This document shows, one piece after another, positions 1-9,462 of a stretch of 18,890 nucleotides of DNA. The notes below the pieces were generated by a model. That model worked only from the letters and a program-made list of their open reading frames with translations, was not told the origin of the DNA and made no database searches. Positions within the stretch are counted from its first letter, which is position 1. Every line of letters begins with the position of its first letter. The stretch comes from Candidatus Gastranaerophilales bacterium (GTDB lineage Bacteria > Cyanobacteriota > Vampirovibrionia > Gastranaerophilales > Gastranaerophilaceae): positions 1 through 18,890 of the forward strand of contig CALUUL010000036.1 of assembly GCA_944323945.1 (NCBI GenBank). The letters run 5' to 3'. The translations under genes were made by a program, and so were the position numbers.

Positions 1-1
1 A

Positions 2-72
2 CTCCCGTTTAAGGATTCGAACCTCAATAGCAAAATCCAGAGTTTTGCGTCCTACCATTAGACGAAACGGGA
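2..72 (-). tRNA. tRNA-Gln (anticodon CUG)
   Basis: On the minus strand the segment folds as a cloverleaf: acceptor stem TCCCGTT/AACGGGA, a D arm with GTC/GAC, anticodon stem CAAAA/TTTTG around the loop CTCTGGA, and a T arm TGAGG/CCTTA around TTCGAAT. The anticodon, plus-strand bases 38-40, reads CUG and decodes CAG. The weak U1-A72 pair and discriminator G73 are the known identity features of bacterial glutamine tRNAs. CCA is not encoded. The gene lies 40 nt downstream of the AsmA-like gene on the same strand with no terminator hairpin between, so read-through from that gene is possible. An own promoter was not clear. Confidence 0.93.
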
Positions 73-112
73 TTACACTTATATTCTAATACAAATATTT
101 TTTTTTGTTTAA

Positions 113-2863
113 TTATTTAATCTTTTTCAATGAAGATATAAAATTATTTGTTTGTACATCACCATCAACTTTAGTAAGAAATATTTGACAATCTTTCTCT
201 TCTGCATCAATTGGAGGCAATTGAGAAAGTTCTGAAGCATAATAATTAGAATCATTCCTATTATTAAGTGGAATTCTGTTTGCTAAACTATTTAATGAAA
301 TATTTCTTAAAAAGCCTGCAAAACCTTTATTTCTATTACTAAATTTTGTATAAATACGTAATATAGCATCATTATTTTCAAGGTTATAACAACCTACAAT
401 ATATGCACTTAAATGTGGAGATTGTGATTTTATTCTCATTAGTTCTACTTTATTATCCCTTAATTTTAAATCACCTGTAATTTTATCAAAATTACCCTCT
501 GGAATATTAACCAAATCAGAAAAAATTGATGGACTTATCATTGCTAATGGATTTCTAAATAATGCTGCAAACTTCAATACATACTCTATCAACCCGATTT
601 TTTGAATAGTACCATCTTTAACAATAAACTTTATTGAACCATTTAATTTTAATGATTCATCTGTATTTAAATCTATAAGTCCACTTGCTTTACCTGATAT
701 TTCACGTTTTAAATTCAAAATCGCCGTTGACATTAAATCAGAGTTAACATCTTTAATACCAAGTTTTATATTATATTTTTGATTTTTTAAATCACAATTA
801 ACATCAGCTGAAGAATGCCCCTCTGCGATTTCGAATCTGTTTGACTTTAATTTGAATACACTTTCTTTATCTAATGACATTTTAGCTTTTACATCTGAGA
901 AGTTAATTTCTTTATATTTTCCTTTTATTATGTGAACAAAAGATTCTTCCACAATCAAATTTTTAACATCAAAAGTCATTGGTGCATCATCATTATTTTC
1001 ATCTTCTATGACTTCCTCAGTAACTGTGGGCTCTTGAACTGGCTGAGAAAAAGCTTTCATTACTCTTGCTATATCTAAATTATCTATAGTCAAATCAGTA
1101 TGTTTTATTATTATTGGATATTTAATTGCATTTAAAATTTCACCATTAAACACATATGAACTTCTTCTGAATTTACCATCAGCATTAATTTTTATTAAAT
1201 TTTTATCAGTAGTAATTTTCCCATTCTTTAGCACTAAACGTTGTGAAGGAATTCTAATTTTCTCAGCAATTAAATCAGCATTTATTACAGGATAATTACC
1301 ATTATCAATATAGTGCATATTACCTGAGAATTTTCCACCTTTAAATAATTTCTGTCCTATTAAAACATTTAAGAACTCACTTGGTAAAGGATTGGGAATA
1401 TCAAAACCTAAATCTAATATCTTAGCGTCAGAAATTCTCATATTACCGCTCAAAGTCAAAATTGGCTTTATTCCTTTTGACTCCCTATTTATTTCTTTTG
1501 CTATATAGTAATTAATTGTTCCTATACTTACGATATCACCATTTATATGAACATCAGCTTTTAGAGCTCTATCATAATTAACAGGACTTAAAGAAGCACC
1601 ATCAACTAAAATATCATTTCCTTTTGAAAATTTTCCCATTAATATTACATCTGTATTAGCCCCAAGAGAATGGATTAATATCTTAGCTTTATCTTTACCT
1701 ACCAATGTTAAAGGTATCATTGCCATTTCAGATAAATACTTTCCTACAAAATCATTTGTTAAAAGTGCAGTCATATCAATATTGGTATCAACCGTTTTCA
1801 TATAATCAGCAACAGTACCGTTAAAACTAAATTCATTTGAAGGTTTATTATCATAATATCCTTTAAAATCTTTTAAAATAAGATTATTTTTAGTTATTTG
1901 AATATTGCCTTGAGATAGAGTAAACGGCATATTTGCAAGTGCAGTAAGCTTTGAAGAAAGTTTATTGAGTTTGATATTTCCTGATAAATCATTTTTAGTT
2001 AAAGTAACACTGAAATCAAAATCACCATTAATTCTTTTTAAAAAGATTAATACGTCATCAATATTATTCTCTACAACATTTGTTTTTAAAAGCTTTATAA
2101 CATCTGGAATAAAAAATCTTTTAGCATATATAGTTAATCTATAACCTTTTTCTCTGGATGCTTCTGCATTAAAAAACATTTTAGACTGATTAATTGTTAA
2201 TTGACAGTCATTAACATATATATGTTTATTTTTAATTATAATTTTATCTTCATCTTTGAATGAAAATTTAACAGTTCTTTTATTTTTTATAATTTCACCA
2301 TCAAAATTAATATGTACAAATCTCTCAATTTTCTGTGTATTATCTACATTTAAATTTGTAGCTTTTAATCTGACTTTTGTACCATTATTTAAAAGATATG
2401 AAACATAACATTCATTTAGAAATAGAACTGAATCATACAAATCAAAATAGAAGTCAGATTTATTAGACGAAGTATTAGTGTTATCTAATTTAAAAGCACG
2501 AAGCAAATTATCTATATCTATAAAGAACTTATCAGCACCAAATCTATTCACTATAATCTTTTTTTGGAAAATTTCTTCTAAAGATACTGCCACATCAAAA
2601 TCACTAACTGCAAATAATTTTTCATTATTTTTTGAAACAAAAATCTTATCAGTCTTAAATTCTATTATTGGATTTAACCCTGTTTTTAATACAGGAGTTT
2701 TTATAATAATATCAACATCCGCATACTTTTTTGCAGTTTTTTCAACAATAGCTATTACATGACTATTTGATATCAAAAATGGCAAAACCTTTGTATATGC
2801 ATATATAACTGCAAAAAACAAAATCAGAATTAATATAAACAATTTTAAAAGGAATCTTTTCAT
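113..2863 (-). CDS. AsmA-like inner-membrane/periplasmic protein (paralogue 1)
   Basis: The 916-residue protein starts with a basic N-tail and one membrane anchor (about residues 5-28), followed by a long region of short, polar, beta-rich segments. The C-terminal part (about 738-847) has the AsmA-like pattern of repeated G-x-hydrophobic-x-hydrophobic strands. AsmA/TamB/YhdP relatives of diderm bacteria are anchored in the inner membrane, form periplasmic lipid-conducting beta grooves and help maintain the outer membrane; this role is inferred here. The reading frame is open upstream to 3031, but the extension overlaps the divergent gene, has no signal-like character and would bury the anchor, so ATG at 2863 is chosen. 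No Shine-Dalgarno sequence precedes it. Residues 833-847 and 883-916 align without gaps to the tail of the second AsmA-like protein in this window. The substrate is unknown. Confidence 0.8.
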   Translation of the reverse strand: MKRFLLKLFILILILFFAVIYAYTKVLPFLISNSHVIAIVEKTAKKYADVDIIIKTPVLKTGLNPIIEFKTDKIFVSKNNEKLFAVSDFDVAVSLEEIFQKKIIVNRFGADKFFIDIDNLLRAFKLDNTNTSSNKSDFYFDLYDSVLFLNECYVSYLLNNGTKVRLKATNLNVDNTQKIERFVHINFDGEIIKNKRTVKFSFKDEDKIIIKNKHIYVNDCQLTINQSKMFFNAEASREKGYRLTIYAKRFFIPDVIKLLKTNVVENNIDDVLIFLKRINGDFDFSVTLTKNDLSGNIKLNKLSSKLTALANMPFTLSQGNIQITKNNLILKDFKGYYDNKPSNEFSFNGTVADYMKTVDTNIDMTALLTNDFVGKYLSEMAMIPLTLVGKDKAKILIHSLGANTDVILMGKFSKGNDILVDGASLSPVNYDRALKADVHINGDIVSIGTINYYIAKEINRESKGIKPILTLSGNMRISDAKILDLGFDIPNPLPSEFLNVLIGQKLFKGGKFSGNMHYIDNGNYPVINADLIAEKIRIPSQRLVLKNGKITTDKNLIKINADGKFRRSSYVFNGEILNAIKYPIIIKHTDLTIDNLDIARVMKAFSQPVQEPTVTEEVIEDENNDDAPMTFDVKNLIVEESFVHIIKGKYKEINFSDVKAKMSLDKESVFKLKSNRFEIAEGHSSADVNCDLKNQKYNIKLGIKDVNSDLMSTAILNLKREISGKASGLIDLNTDESLKLNGSIKFIVKDGTIQKIGLIEYVLKFAALFRNPLAMISPSIFSDLVNIPEGNFDKITGDLKLRDNKVELMRIKSQSPHLSAYIVGCYNLENNDAILRIYTKFSNRNKGFAGFLRNISLNSLANRIPLNNRNDSNYYASELSQLPPIDAEEKDCQIFLTKVDGDVQTNNFISSLKKIK

Positions 2864-2876
2864 ATCATCATGATAT
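2862..2876. promoter_or_regulatory. 15-bp perfect palindrome between divergent starts
   Basis: ATATCAT-C-ATGATAT has 7-bp inverted arms around one base. It touches the start codon of the minus-strand AsmA-like gene and overlaps the -10 box of the plus-strand WG-repeat gene. A dimeric repressor site there could control both genes. In AT-rich DNA a short palindrome can also arise by chance, so operator function is only a suggestion. Confidence 0.3.
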
Positions 2877-2879
2877 AAT
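2871..2879 (+). promoter_or_regulatory. Extended -10 promoter of the WG-repeat gene
   Basis: TGATATAAT matches the extended -10 consensus TGnTATAAT perfectly. Only 6 nt separate it from ATG at 2886, so transcription should begin at or next to the start codon. No recognisable -35 box is present, which extended -10 promoters tolerate, and there is no Shine-Dalgarno sequence. Confidence 0.5.
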
Positions 2880-2885
2880 AAAATT

Positions 2886-3755
2886 ATGAAAAAGTTATTA
2901 TTATTTACAGTTTTATTATTTTTTACTTTGCAAAATTTATCATTTGCAAGTCTAAAAATATACAGCGAAGAAGGTAGATTTGGAATAAAAGACCAGTCTG
3001 ATAATATCGTAGTTAAACCAAAATATAACAAAATTATTAGACTTGGTGAAAATGGATTTATAGTTCAGAAAAAAAGTAAATTCGGAATTATAAATTCAAA
3101 TGGAGAAATTCTTGTACCTATAAAATACAGACATGTTGAAAGAGTCTTGGGCAAATATGCAAAACTTGGGAATTATGGAGACTTTGGACTATATGATGAA
3201 ACAGGTTTTGCAATTATTCCACCGGTTTATGATTCTATCGATTTACTTTTTGGCGGAATGCTATTAACATATGACAATTTTAAATATGGCGTAGCCGATT
3301 TAAAAGGCAGAATAATATTAGATAATATGTTCGATGATATATATATGCCAAAACCCAATATAATGAGACTTCAATATGAAGGTAATTGGTACGAAATAGA
3401 ACAAGTCTCATCTGAAACACTTAAACTGCCAGAAGATGTTAAAACAGTAAAAGATAATCCTGACTTTAAAGTTAGTAATATAGTTGTAAATACAGGTATT
3501 GCATCAGGATACTCTGTTGTTACATTTACAGATTATTTAATAAAAGTATTCTCGTCAATATCACCAGCACATGAAGATACAATAGATCAATTAATGCTAT
3601 CACAAGGGGCAGAAACAGTTTCAATTTTTATTAAATTTTCTTGGCTGCCAAAATATCCATTTTATTATGCCAGAAATTATTACAAATATGTAAGAAATCC
3701 TAATAATGGTCCTCTTTTTGATGTAAAGAAAAAACTAAAATCAAAAATCAAATAA
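2886..3755 (+). CDS. Secreted WG-repeat protein
   Basis: This 289-residue protein begins with a typical signal peptide (lysines 2-3, hydrophobic core 4-20, likely cleavage after Ala21 in LSFA). Four degenerate WG-type repeats follow at about residues 30-52, 65-86, 98-120 and 132-154, each with a [FY]G pair, a D/N-x-G turn, a hydrophobic strand and a P-x-[FY] segment (for example KFGI...VPIKY and DFGLYD...PPVY). The tryptophan of the WG consensus is replaced by Phe or Tyr in all four. WG repeats are thought to build beta-rich binding modules, but no biochemical role is established. Residues 195-289 match nothing I recognise; they end in a basic tail. The gene diverges from one AsmA-like gene and overlaps the stop of the other by 8 nt, which suggests an envelope role. 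The mRNA is probably leaderless. Confidence 0.75.
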   Translation: MKKLLLFTVLLFFTLQNLSFASLKIYSEEGRFGIKDQSDNIVVKPKYNKIIRLGENGFIVQKKSKFGIINSNGEILVPIKYRHVERVLGKYAKLGNYGDFGLYDETGFAIIPPVYDSIDLLFGGMLLTYDNFKYGVADLKGRIILDNMFDDIYMPKPNIMRLQYEGNWYEIEQVSSETLKLPEDVKTVKDNPDFKVSNIVVNTGIASGYSVVTFTDYLIKVFSSISPAHEDTIDQLMLSQGAETVSIFIKFSWLPKYPFYYARNYYKYVRNPNNGPLFDVKKKLKSKIK

Positions 3756-6384
3756 TACTTTTAAGTTCGACTTTTACATCATTCTTATTTAAGTTTCCAT
3801 TCATTTTAACTCTAAAAGCACTTTTTTCGTTTGGCTTAGCAACTATAGGCGGAACTTCTTTTAGCTTATTTCTATATTGATTCATTGTATTTTCTGGCTT
3901 AAACACAAACTTAAAGATCCAAGGCAAAGGTATAAATAAAATCTTTACTTTTCCCATTTCTCGGTTATTATACTTACCAAATAATCTTAAATTAGCTTTT
4001 TGAAAGTCAAAGTTATACTCACCCTCAACTAATAAAGACAAATATTTTTGTGATGATGTAATCTTTGCATTATAAATAGACTCATTATCAAAACAAAAAC
4101 TCCCTTCTAAATTAGAGCTTAAAGCTTTCATATTTTTCATATCAATCTTGATAACATCAGATAATTTAAACTTTAACGGACGAGGGAATTTTTTTGATTT
4201 TCTTATAATAAATTCAGTACTACCAATTTTAGGAAGATACCCTTCTTTTAATGAGAATGTTGCATATGCTTTAACTTTATCAAAAGAATCTTTAGTTTCA
4301 GCATGCAAAGTAGCATTAGCTATACCTTCTATCTGATTAGGTAAATCAAAAATAACATCTGCAACGGTATTAGAATCAATATTTTTAGCAGTAAAAATAA
4401 CATCAGAAGTTTTTTCTTTTACATTATATATACCATTTGCATTAATAATTCCTTTTGCAAAATTTATTTTAGGTATAGCAAAAGAAAATATATTGTCTTT
4501 TAAACTACCTTCTATAACTATATTATTTATTTCCAATTTTTTTCTTTTTATTTTATTAAGTTTAATAATCCAATTATCAATATCTAAATCAAGCTTTTCT
4601 GGAGGTGTTGGTATTTTTATAGAGCTATAATTTTTATTTATATTTCCTTGTTTATATCCGGTTTTAAAAATATATTTATCCAAAAAAAGTTCCATATTAT
4701 AAACATGAATTTTATTTATAAAGTTATTTTCAGCCTCTAAATTAGCTTCAAAGACTGAATTTAAATATTCTCCTTTTGAAATAATTCTCATTTTGTCTGA
4801 TTCTGCAATAACATTTGCCTTTTCAATATAAAAATCTTTATATAATGAATCTTTAAGCGTAAAAATCCCAGTTAAAATATCTTTTTCAAAATCATATTTC
4901 AAATCACCATTAAAATAACCACCATTAATATAACGCCCAAAAGAACCGGTTACTGATACAGGCGCAAAACCATTAGTTTTACAAGTAAGATAAGATGGAA
5001 CTAAATGACCATTACGTTTAACAAACAAACCATCACCTAAAATAATATTAGAAACATTACTACCCTCCTGCAAAGAATAATCATAATGTAATATTTTTAA
5101 AGTATTTTTTTCTTTTAGTGTTTTAACAAACAACCTACGGTTTTTATCTACTAATCCTAAATATGCATTTTTATAATATAAATCAGAATCTTTTTTCAAC
5201 TTTAACAAATAATTTACATTAATTTTTTTATTTTTAACACTATAGTCAACACTTGTTGCAGCAACCCCCTGAAGAGACAAATAAGGAACATACTTTGAAA
5301 CTGATTTATTTGTCAAATTTGCATATACATTACCTACAACCTCTTGATTTTTCTTTGCAATATTACTAAGTTTAAAAGATGTATATACTTTTTCCCCGCC
5401 AAGGATGCCTTCTTCTGCAGCCTGTAAACTATCTTTATCAAAAATAAAATCAACTTTTTTAAAAAATATAGGAACATCAAATAGAACTGTTTTCGCACCA
5501 AGTTTTTTAGCTATGCATTTTCCGTAAATTCCTTTATCTTTTACATGTAAATTTACATCCATATAGCCGGAGAAATCATAAAAATTTTCTATAAACTTTT
5601 TAGAAGAATCCTTTAATTTCTGAAAATATAGCAAAGACGTTTTAATATCACAAATTGGTATATCTTCCCCTTGGATCGAAAAATCATTATCCATTCCAGA
5701 ATCAATAATTTTACCATCAAGATATAATCTTGAAATACCAATTAATATTTGAATGTTTTTTGCATAAACAGAATTATCTTTTATATATATATAACCTTGC
5801 TTTCCAATATTGATAAGATTTCGAAATAAATCAGATATTATTTCCCCCTCAAAAGTACAAAATATAGCATTCTGCTTTTTTACTAAGTTAATATCAGACA
5901 GCGAAATAAAAATACTATTTACACCATCATTATCAATCCAAATTTCAGCTTTTTTAATATTTGTTATTGGCACTTTATCTAAATTAAAATTAAAAGTTTT
6001 TGTAGAAGAATTTTTATTAAATACTTTTCTTATAGTTTTTTCATCAATATATAGATAATCTATACCTATTTTTTCAAATGATAATTTTTTTATATCATAT
6101 TTTAAATAGCCATTTTTTAATTTTAAAACCTCTGTATTTTTAACATAAACTTTCAATTCATTAAACTTTAAATCAAAATCTAAATTAGGATGTGAAACAA
6201 TATCAAATTTATCAGATTTAACATTTATACCTGTTGTATTAGAAATTACTACATTTATCTTATTTACAAAAAATTTTGAACTTAAAACCCTTGGCAATAC
6301 AAAAAGGAAAATAGAATACAAAAAAACTATTGTTAGAAAAGAAAATAGAAAGATTTTTAATATAAATTTATTTTTTTTAATCAT
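3748..6384 (-). CDS. AsmA-like inner-membrane/periplasmic protein (paralogue 2)
   Basis: The 878-residue protein has a basic N-terminus and one membrane anchor (about residues 8-30), then a segment (about 40-80) with the AsmA-type pattern of strands following the anchor. A long beta-rich periplasmic region follows. Near the C-terminus lie a proline-flanked hydrophobic stretch (about 815-828) and a tail starting at VPPI (844-847) that aligns with the tail of the first AsmA-like protein. By family knowledge it would act in envelope lipid traffic or outer-membrane homeostasis; no substrate can be deduced. It ends in TGA, overlapping the convergent WG-repeat gene by 8 nt. No Shine-Dalgarno sequence precedes ATG 6384; an AT-rich TATAAA (6390-6395, minus strand) lies 5 nt upstream. 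Sequence similarity to paralogue 1 is low apart from the tail, so the pair is old. Confidence 0.78.
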   Translation of the reverse strand: MIKKNKFILKIFLFSFLTIVFLYSIFLFVLPRVLSSKFFVNKINVVISNTTGINVKSDKFDIVSHPNLDFDLKFNELKVYVKNTEVLKLKNGYLKYDIKKLSFEKIGIDYLYIDEKTIRKVFNKNSSTKTFNFNLDKVPITNIKKAEIWIDNDGVNSIFISLSDINLVKKQNAIFCTFEGEIISDLFRNLINIGKQGYIYIKDNSVYAKNIQILIGISRLYLDGKIIDSGMDNDFSIQGEDIPICDIKTSLLYFQKLKDSSKKFIENFYDFSGYMDVNLHVKDKGIYGKCIAKKLGAKTVLFDVPIFFKKVDFIFDKDSLQAAEEGILGGEKVYTSFKLSNIAKKNQEVVGNVYANLTNKSVSKYVPYLSLQGVAATSVDYSVKNKKINVNYLLKLKKDSDLYYKNAYLGLVDKNRRLFVKTLKEKNTLKILHYDYSLQEGSNVSNIILGDGLFVKRNGHLVPSYLTCKTNGFAPVSVTGSFGRYINGGYFNGDLKYDFEKDILTGIFTLKDSLYKDFYIEKANVIAESDKMRIISKGEYLNSVFEANLEAENNFINKIHVYNMELFLDKYIFKTGYKQGNINKNYSSIKIPTPPEKLDLDIDNWIIKLNKIKRKKLEINNIVIEGSLKDNIFSFAIPKINFAKGIINANGIYNVKEKTSDVIFTAKNIDSNTVADVIFDLPNQIEGIANATLHAETKDSFDKVKAYATFSLKEGYLPKIGSTEFIIRKSKKFPRPLKFKLSDVIKIDMKNMKALSSNLEGSFCFDNESIYNAKITSSQKYLSLLVEGEYNFDFQKANLRLFGKYNNREMGKVKILFIPLPWIFKFVFKPENTMNQYRNKLKEVPPIVAKPNEKSAFRVKMNGNLNKNDVKVELKSII

Positions 6385-6429
6385 AACTTTTTATATAAAA
6401 TATTAAGCTCATAAACATATAATATAGCG

Positions 6430-6459
6430 AAAAAAGGGGATTTTTAAATCCCCTTTTTT
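6430..6459 (-). terminator. Rho-independent terminator after rpoD
   Basis: A perfect 14-bp inverted repeat (arms containing AAAAAAGGGGA and TCCCCTTTTTT, two bases between) begins one base past the rpoD stop codon. It has a GGGG/CCCC core and a T-run on the minus strand. It also ends in T6 on the plus strand, so it could act in either direction, but no plus-strand gene enters it. Confidence 0.88.
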
Positions 6460-6460
6460 A

Positions 6461-7570
6461 CTATACTTCGATATATTCTTTTAAACGTTTACTTCTATTA
6501 GGATGTCTAAGTTTTCTAAGAGCTTTTGCTTCAATTTGTCTTATACGTTCTCTTGTAACACCAAACAATTGTCCAACTTCTTCTAAAGTTCTTTGTCTTC
6601 CATCATCCATACCGAATCTTAAACGAAGAACATCTCTTTCTCTTGGAGATAAACCGCTAAGTACTTCTGCCAAATCTTCTCTTAAAAGTTCTTGAGCAAC
6701 AGTCTTTACAGGTGCATCAGCATCTTTATCTTCTATAAAATCACCAAGTCTTGAATCTTCTTCTTTACCAATAGGTGTTTCTAAGGATAAAGGTTCTTGA
6801 GCAACTTTTATAATTTCTCTTAATTTCGGAACCGAAATATTCATTTCTACAGCTAATTCTTCTTCCGTAGGTTTTCTTGAAAGTTCTTGAGCTAATTTTC
6901 TTGTCACTTTTTTCAACTTATTTATAGTTTCAACCATGTGAACCGGTATACGAATTGTTCTTGCTTGATCCGCAATTGCTCTTGTGATTGCTTGACGAAT
7001 CCACCAAGTCGCATAAGTTGAGAATTTATAGCCTCTTTCGTGGTCAAACTTTTCAGCAGCTCTTATTAGACCAAGATTACCTTCTTGAATCAGATCTAGA
7101 AATAGCATGCCACGCCCAACGTATTTTTTTGCAATACTTACAACAAGCCTTAAATTTGCCTGAACTAGCTTTCTTTTCGCTATTACACCAGCATTACCAC
7201 CTTGTATAATTTTCTTTGCAAGATCAATTTCTTGTTCAGCTGTTAATAATTTAATACGACCAATTTCTCTTAAATACATTCTTACAGGATCATCGAAAGA
7301 AACTCCTTTTGGAAGCAAAGCATCAGTTAATGAAACATCTTCATCATCATCTTCTTCTGTAATATCACCAGAAAATAAATCCTCATTTTCCATTGTATCA
7401 ATGATTTTATTTCGTTCTGAATTCATTAGAACATCCATTCCATCACGACTAATAGAATCAGGTTCTGTCATTAAAATAATACCTGATGATTCATTTGTTT
7501 CATTTTCTAATGTTTCTTCTTCATCCATAATTCCGACTATTGATAAATCTGAAATTTTCTTTTTGCTCAT
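6461..7570 (-). CDS. rpoD: RNA polymerase primary sigma factor (sigma-70/SigA)
   Basis: This 369-residue protein carries the full set of group 1 sigma regions. They are region 1.2 (about 93-125, [12 protein letters not shown]), region 2 (about 134-205, with [20 protein letters not shown] for core and -10 binding), region 3 (about 213-290) and region 4 (about 303-357, [20 protein letters not shown] for -35 recognition). Residues 1-90 are acidic and low in complexity ([10 protein letters not shown]) and stand where region 1.1 would be, so autoinhibition may be done by a divergent acidic tail. GGAG lies about 10 nt before ATG 7570. The gene is 5 nt downstream of dnaG on the same strand and is followed by a strong terminator. 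The tail from [10 protein letters not shown] to the end resembles cyanobacterial SigA. Identification is certain; its being the main sigma factor is very likely. Confidence 0.97.
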   Translation of the reverse strand: MSKKKISDLSIVGIMDEEETLENETNESSGIILMTEPDSISRDGMDVLMNSERNKIIDTMENEDLFSGDITEEDDDEDVSLTDALLPKGVSFDDPVRMYLREIGRIKLLTAEQEIDLAKKIIQGGNAGVIAKRKLVQANLRLVVSIAKKYVGRGMLFLDLIQEGNLGLIRAAEKFDHERGYKFSTYATWWIRQAITRAIADQARTIRIPVHMVETINKLKKVTRKLAQELSRKPTEEELAVEMNISVPKLREIIKVAQEPLSLETPIGKEEDSRLGDFIEDKDADAPVKTVAQELLREDLAEVLSGLSPRERDVLRLRFGMDDGRQRTLEEVGQLFGVTRERIRQIEAKALRKLRHPNRSKRLKEYIEV

Positions 7571-7575
7571 TGAAA

Positions 7576-9459
7576 TTATTCTCCGACTTTTTGCTTATTT
7601 CTAATTTTTTCTCTTAACTGCATTTGGAACTGCATAGATTCTACATCATCATCATTTAAGTTTTTATATTTTGAAGCAAGTTCTTTCTTCTCGCAATCTA
7701 TTTGGCATTGTAGAATTTTTGACTTATTCTCCTGCACAACAGCTCTAAAATCCTTATCTGAAAGTCCTTTAAAGCTATCAGCTATATATATTAAATCTGT
7801 TATTATATCCTTTAATTCATTATCCTCAGCAAATTGTGTATACAGGGACTGTATAAGTTTATCCACATCATTATTTATCTGACATAATAATTTGTCAATT
7901 GCTTCACGAATAATAATTAAGTTTTTATCTATAAATTTAACATTTTTTATAATTTCCGTTAGATAATTTATTTCTGTATTATTACCACCCACTAGAAACA
8001 AGCTTAATAAATTTTTTTGTGCTTTTTCACAAATATTTGAAGTTTTTGTTACAATTGGTGAATAATCCTTACTAATTTTATTTTTCACAAACTTACTCCG
8101 GTTTATTTCCCTAACAAAAGCTCGTTCATCAATATTTATTCTGTCTGAAACAATTCTTATATATTCATTTTGAACTATATTATTTGGAATTTCCTCGATT
8201 AAAGGCATGATTTTTTTTACTAAATTTAACTTATCTGTCGGAGAAAAATCATTTTTATAATCTTTTAAAATTTGTTCTAATTCAAAATCTATTAAAAGAG
8301 GTGCTTTTTTTATATATTTCTTATACTGATCTATTCCATATTCACGTATATATTCGTCAGGATCTTTGCTGTCAAATGGCGCTATAACTCTAATTTCACA
8401 TGTGTATTTATCATCAGATAATGAAGAATATGCCTGATCAAAAATTTTAAGATTTCCAAGTCCTGCAAATGCTTCCTTTATAACATCAGTACTTCTTTGA
8501 GTAGCTTTTAAACCTGCACTATCTGTATCAAAAGCAAGATATATTTTTCTTGATTTGGAATATTTGGCTATTAATCTAACATGATCAACAGTTAAAGCAG
8601 TTCCACATGATGCAACTGCATTCTTTAAACCAGCAGCTTGAGCAGATATTACATCAAAATAGCCTTCCATTATAACAACGTAATCATCTTCTATGATTTT
8701 GTTCTTTGCTATATTAATTCCATATAATGTTCTGCTCTTGTTATAAAGAATAGTATCAGGAGAATTTAAATACTTTGGGTTTTGATTAGCTTCAATTGCT
8801 CTTGCACCAAATGCGATAACATTATCAGACTCATCTTTAATAGGAATCATTATTCTATGACGGAACCTATCAACAATATCTCCTTTTTCAGTTTTAACAA
8901 CTAAACCTGCTTTTTCCATTACTATTGGAGTGTAATCAGCTTTAAACTGTTTCTGTAAATCGGTATATTCCTTTTTTGAATATCCTATTTTATAGTCATT
9001 TATTATTTCTAGAGTAATACCTCTATTTAAAAGATAATCAAGAGCGGGTTTTGCTTCAGTTAAAGTTAAAAGATTATTATGATAATACTCACATGTTTTT
9101 TCAAGTAAAGATTTAATCTGTTGTTTCTCTTCAGTATATTGTTTTGATGAACTGGAAGTACTTGGCAATTCTATACCAAACTGCAAAGCCAAATCTTTTA
9201 TAACATCAGAGAATGATTGATTATTAATCTTCATAAGAAAGCTTATAGCATCTCCACCTTCTCCACAACCAAAACATTTAAATATTCCTTTTTGAACATT
9301 TACACAAAATGATGGAGTTTTTTCATTATGAAAAGGACAACATCCCCAGTAATTTGCACCTTTTTTCTTAAGAACTACTCTAGATTGGACAACATCCAGT
9401 ATATCCAAACGACTTCTTATTTCATCAATTACTTCACTATATGTTTTATTTGCAGTCAT
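7576..9459 (-). CDS. dnaG: DNA primase
   Basis: DnaG makes RNA primers at the replication fork together with the DnaB helicase. The 627-residue length is normal. The N-terminal CHC2 zinc site is C41-x2-H44 and C62-x2-C65 (CPFH...CFGC). The RNA polymerase basic motif [11 protein letters not shown] is at about 198-208. The Toprim domain shows the catalytic glutamate in MEGYFDV (E265) and the metal-binding DTD (311-313). The C-terminal part, about 450-627, is the divergent helicase-binding region. Between the Toprim helix after DTD and the KDPDEY motif there are roughly fifteen extra residues (around [15 protein letters not shown]) compared with the compact form I know. It starts 3 nt after the dgt stop and lacks a strong Shine-Dalgarno sequence, which suggests translational coupling. 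Downstream is rpoD. Confidence 0.97.
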   Translation of the reverse strand: MTANKTYSEVIDEIRSRLDILDVVQSRVVLKKKGANYWGCCPFHNEKTPSFCVNVQKGIFKCFGCGEGGDAISFLMKINNQSFSDVIKDLALQFGIELPSTSSSSKQYTEEKQQIKSLLEKTCEYYHNNLLTLTEAKPALDYLLNRGITLEIINDYKIGYSKKEYTDLQKQFKADYTPIVMEKAGLVVKTEKGDIVDRFRHRIMIPIKDESDNVIAFGARAIEANQNPKYLNSPDTILYNKSRTLYGINIAKNKIIEDDYVVIMEGYFDVISAQAAGLKNAVASCGTALTVDHVRLIAKYSKSRKIYLAFDTDSAGLKATQRSTDVIKEAFAGLGNLKIFDQAYSSLSDDKYTCEIRVIAPFDSKDPDEYIREYGIDQYKKYIKKAPLLIDFELEQILKDYKNDFSPTDKLNLVKKIMPLIEEIPNNIVQNEYIRIVSDRINIDERAFVREINRSKFVKNKISKDYSPIVTKTSNICEKAQKNLLSLFLVGGNNTEINYLTEIIKNVKFIDKNLIIIREAIDKLLCQINNDVDKLIQSLYTQFAEDNELKDIITDLIYIADSFKGLSDKDFRAVVQENKSKILQCQIDCEKKELASKYKNLNDDDVESMQFQMQLREKIRNKQKVGE

Positions 9460-9462
9460 TTA

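Noticed and set aside
2478..2762. 94-codon plus-strand open frame inside the first AsmA-like gene
   Set aside because: Antisense shadow with no ribosome site and no recognisable features.
2864..3031. Upstream extension of the first AsmA-like gene by 56 codons
   Set aside because: It overlaps the divergent WG-repeat gene almost entirely, is Asn/Lys-rich without any domain, and would place the membrane anchor internally.
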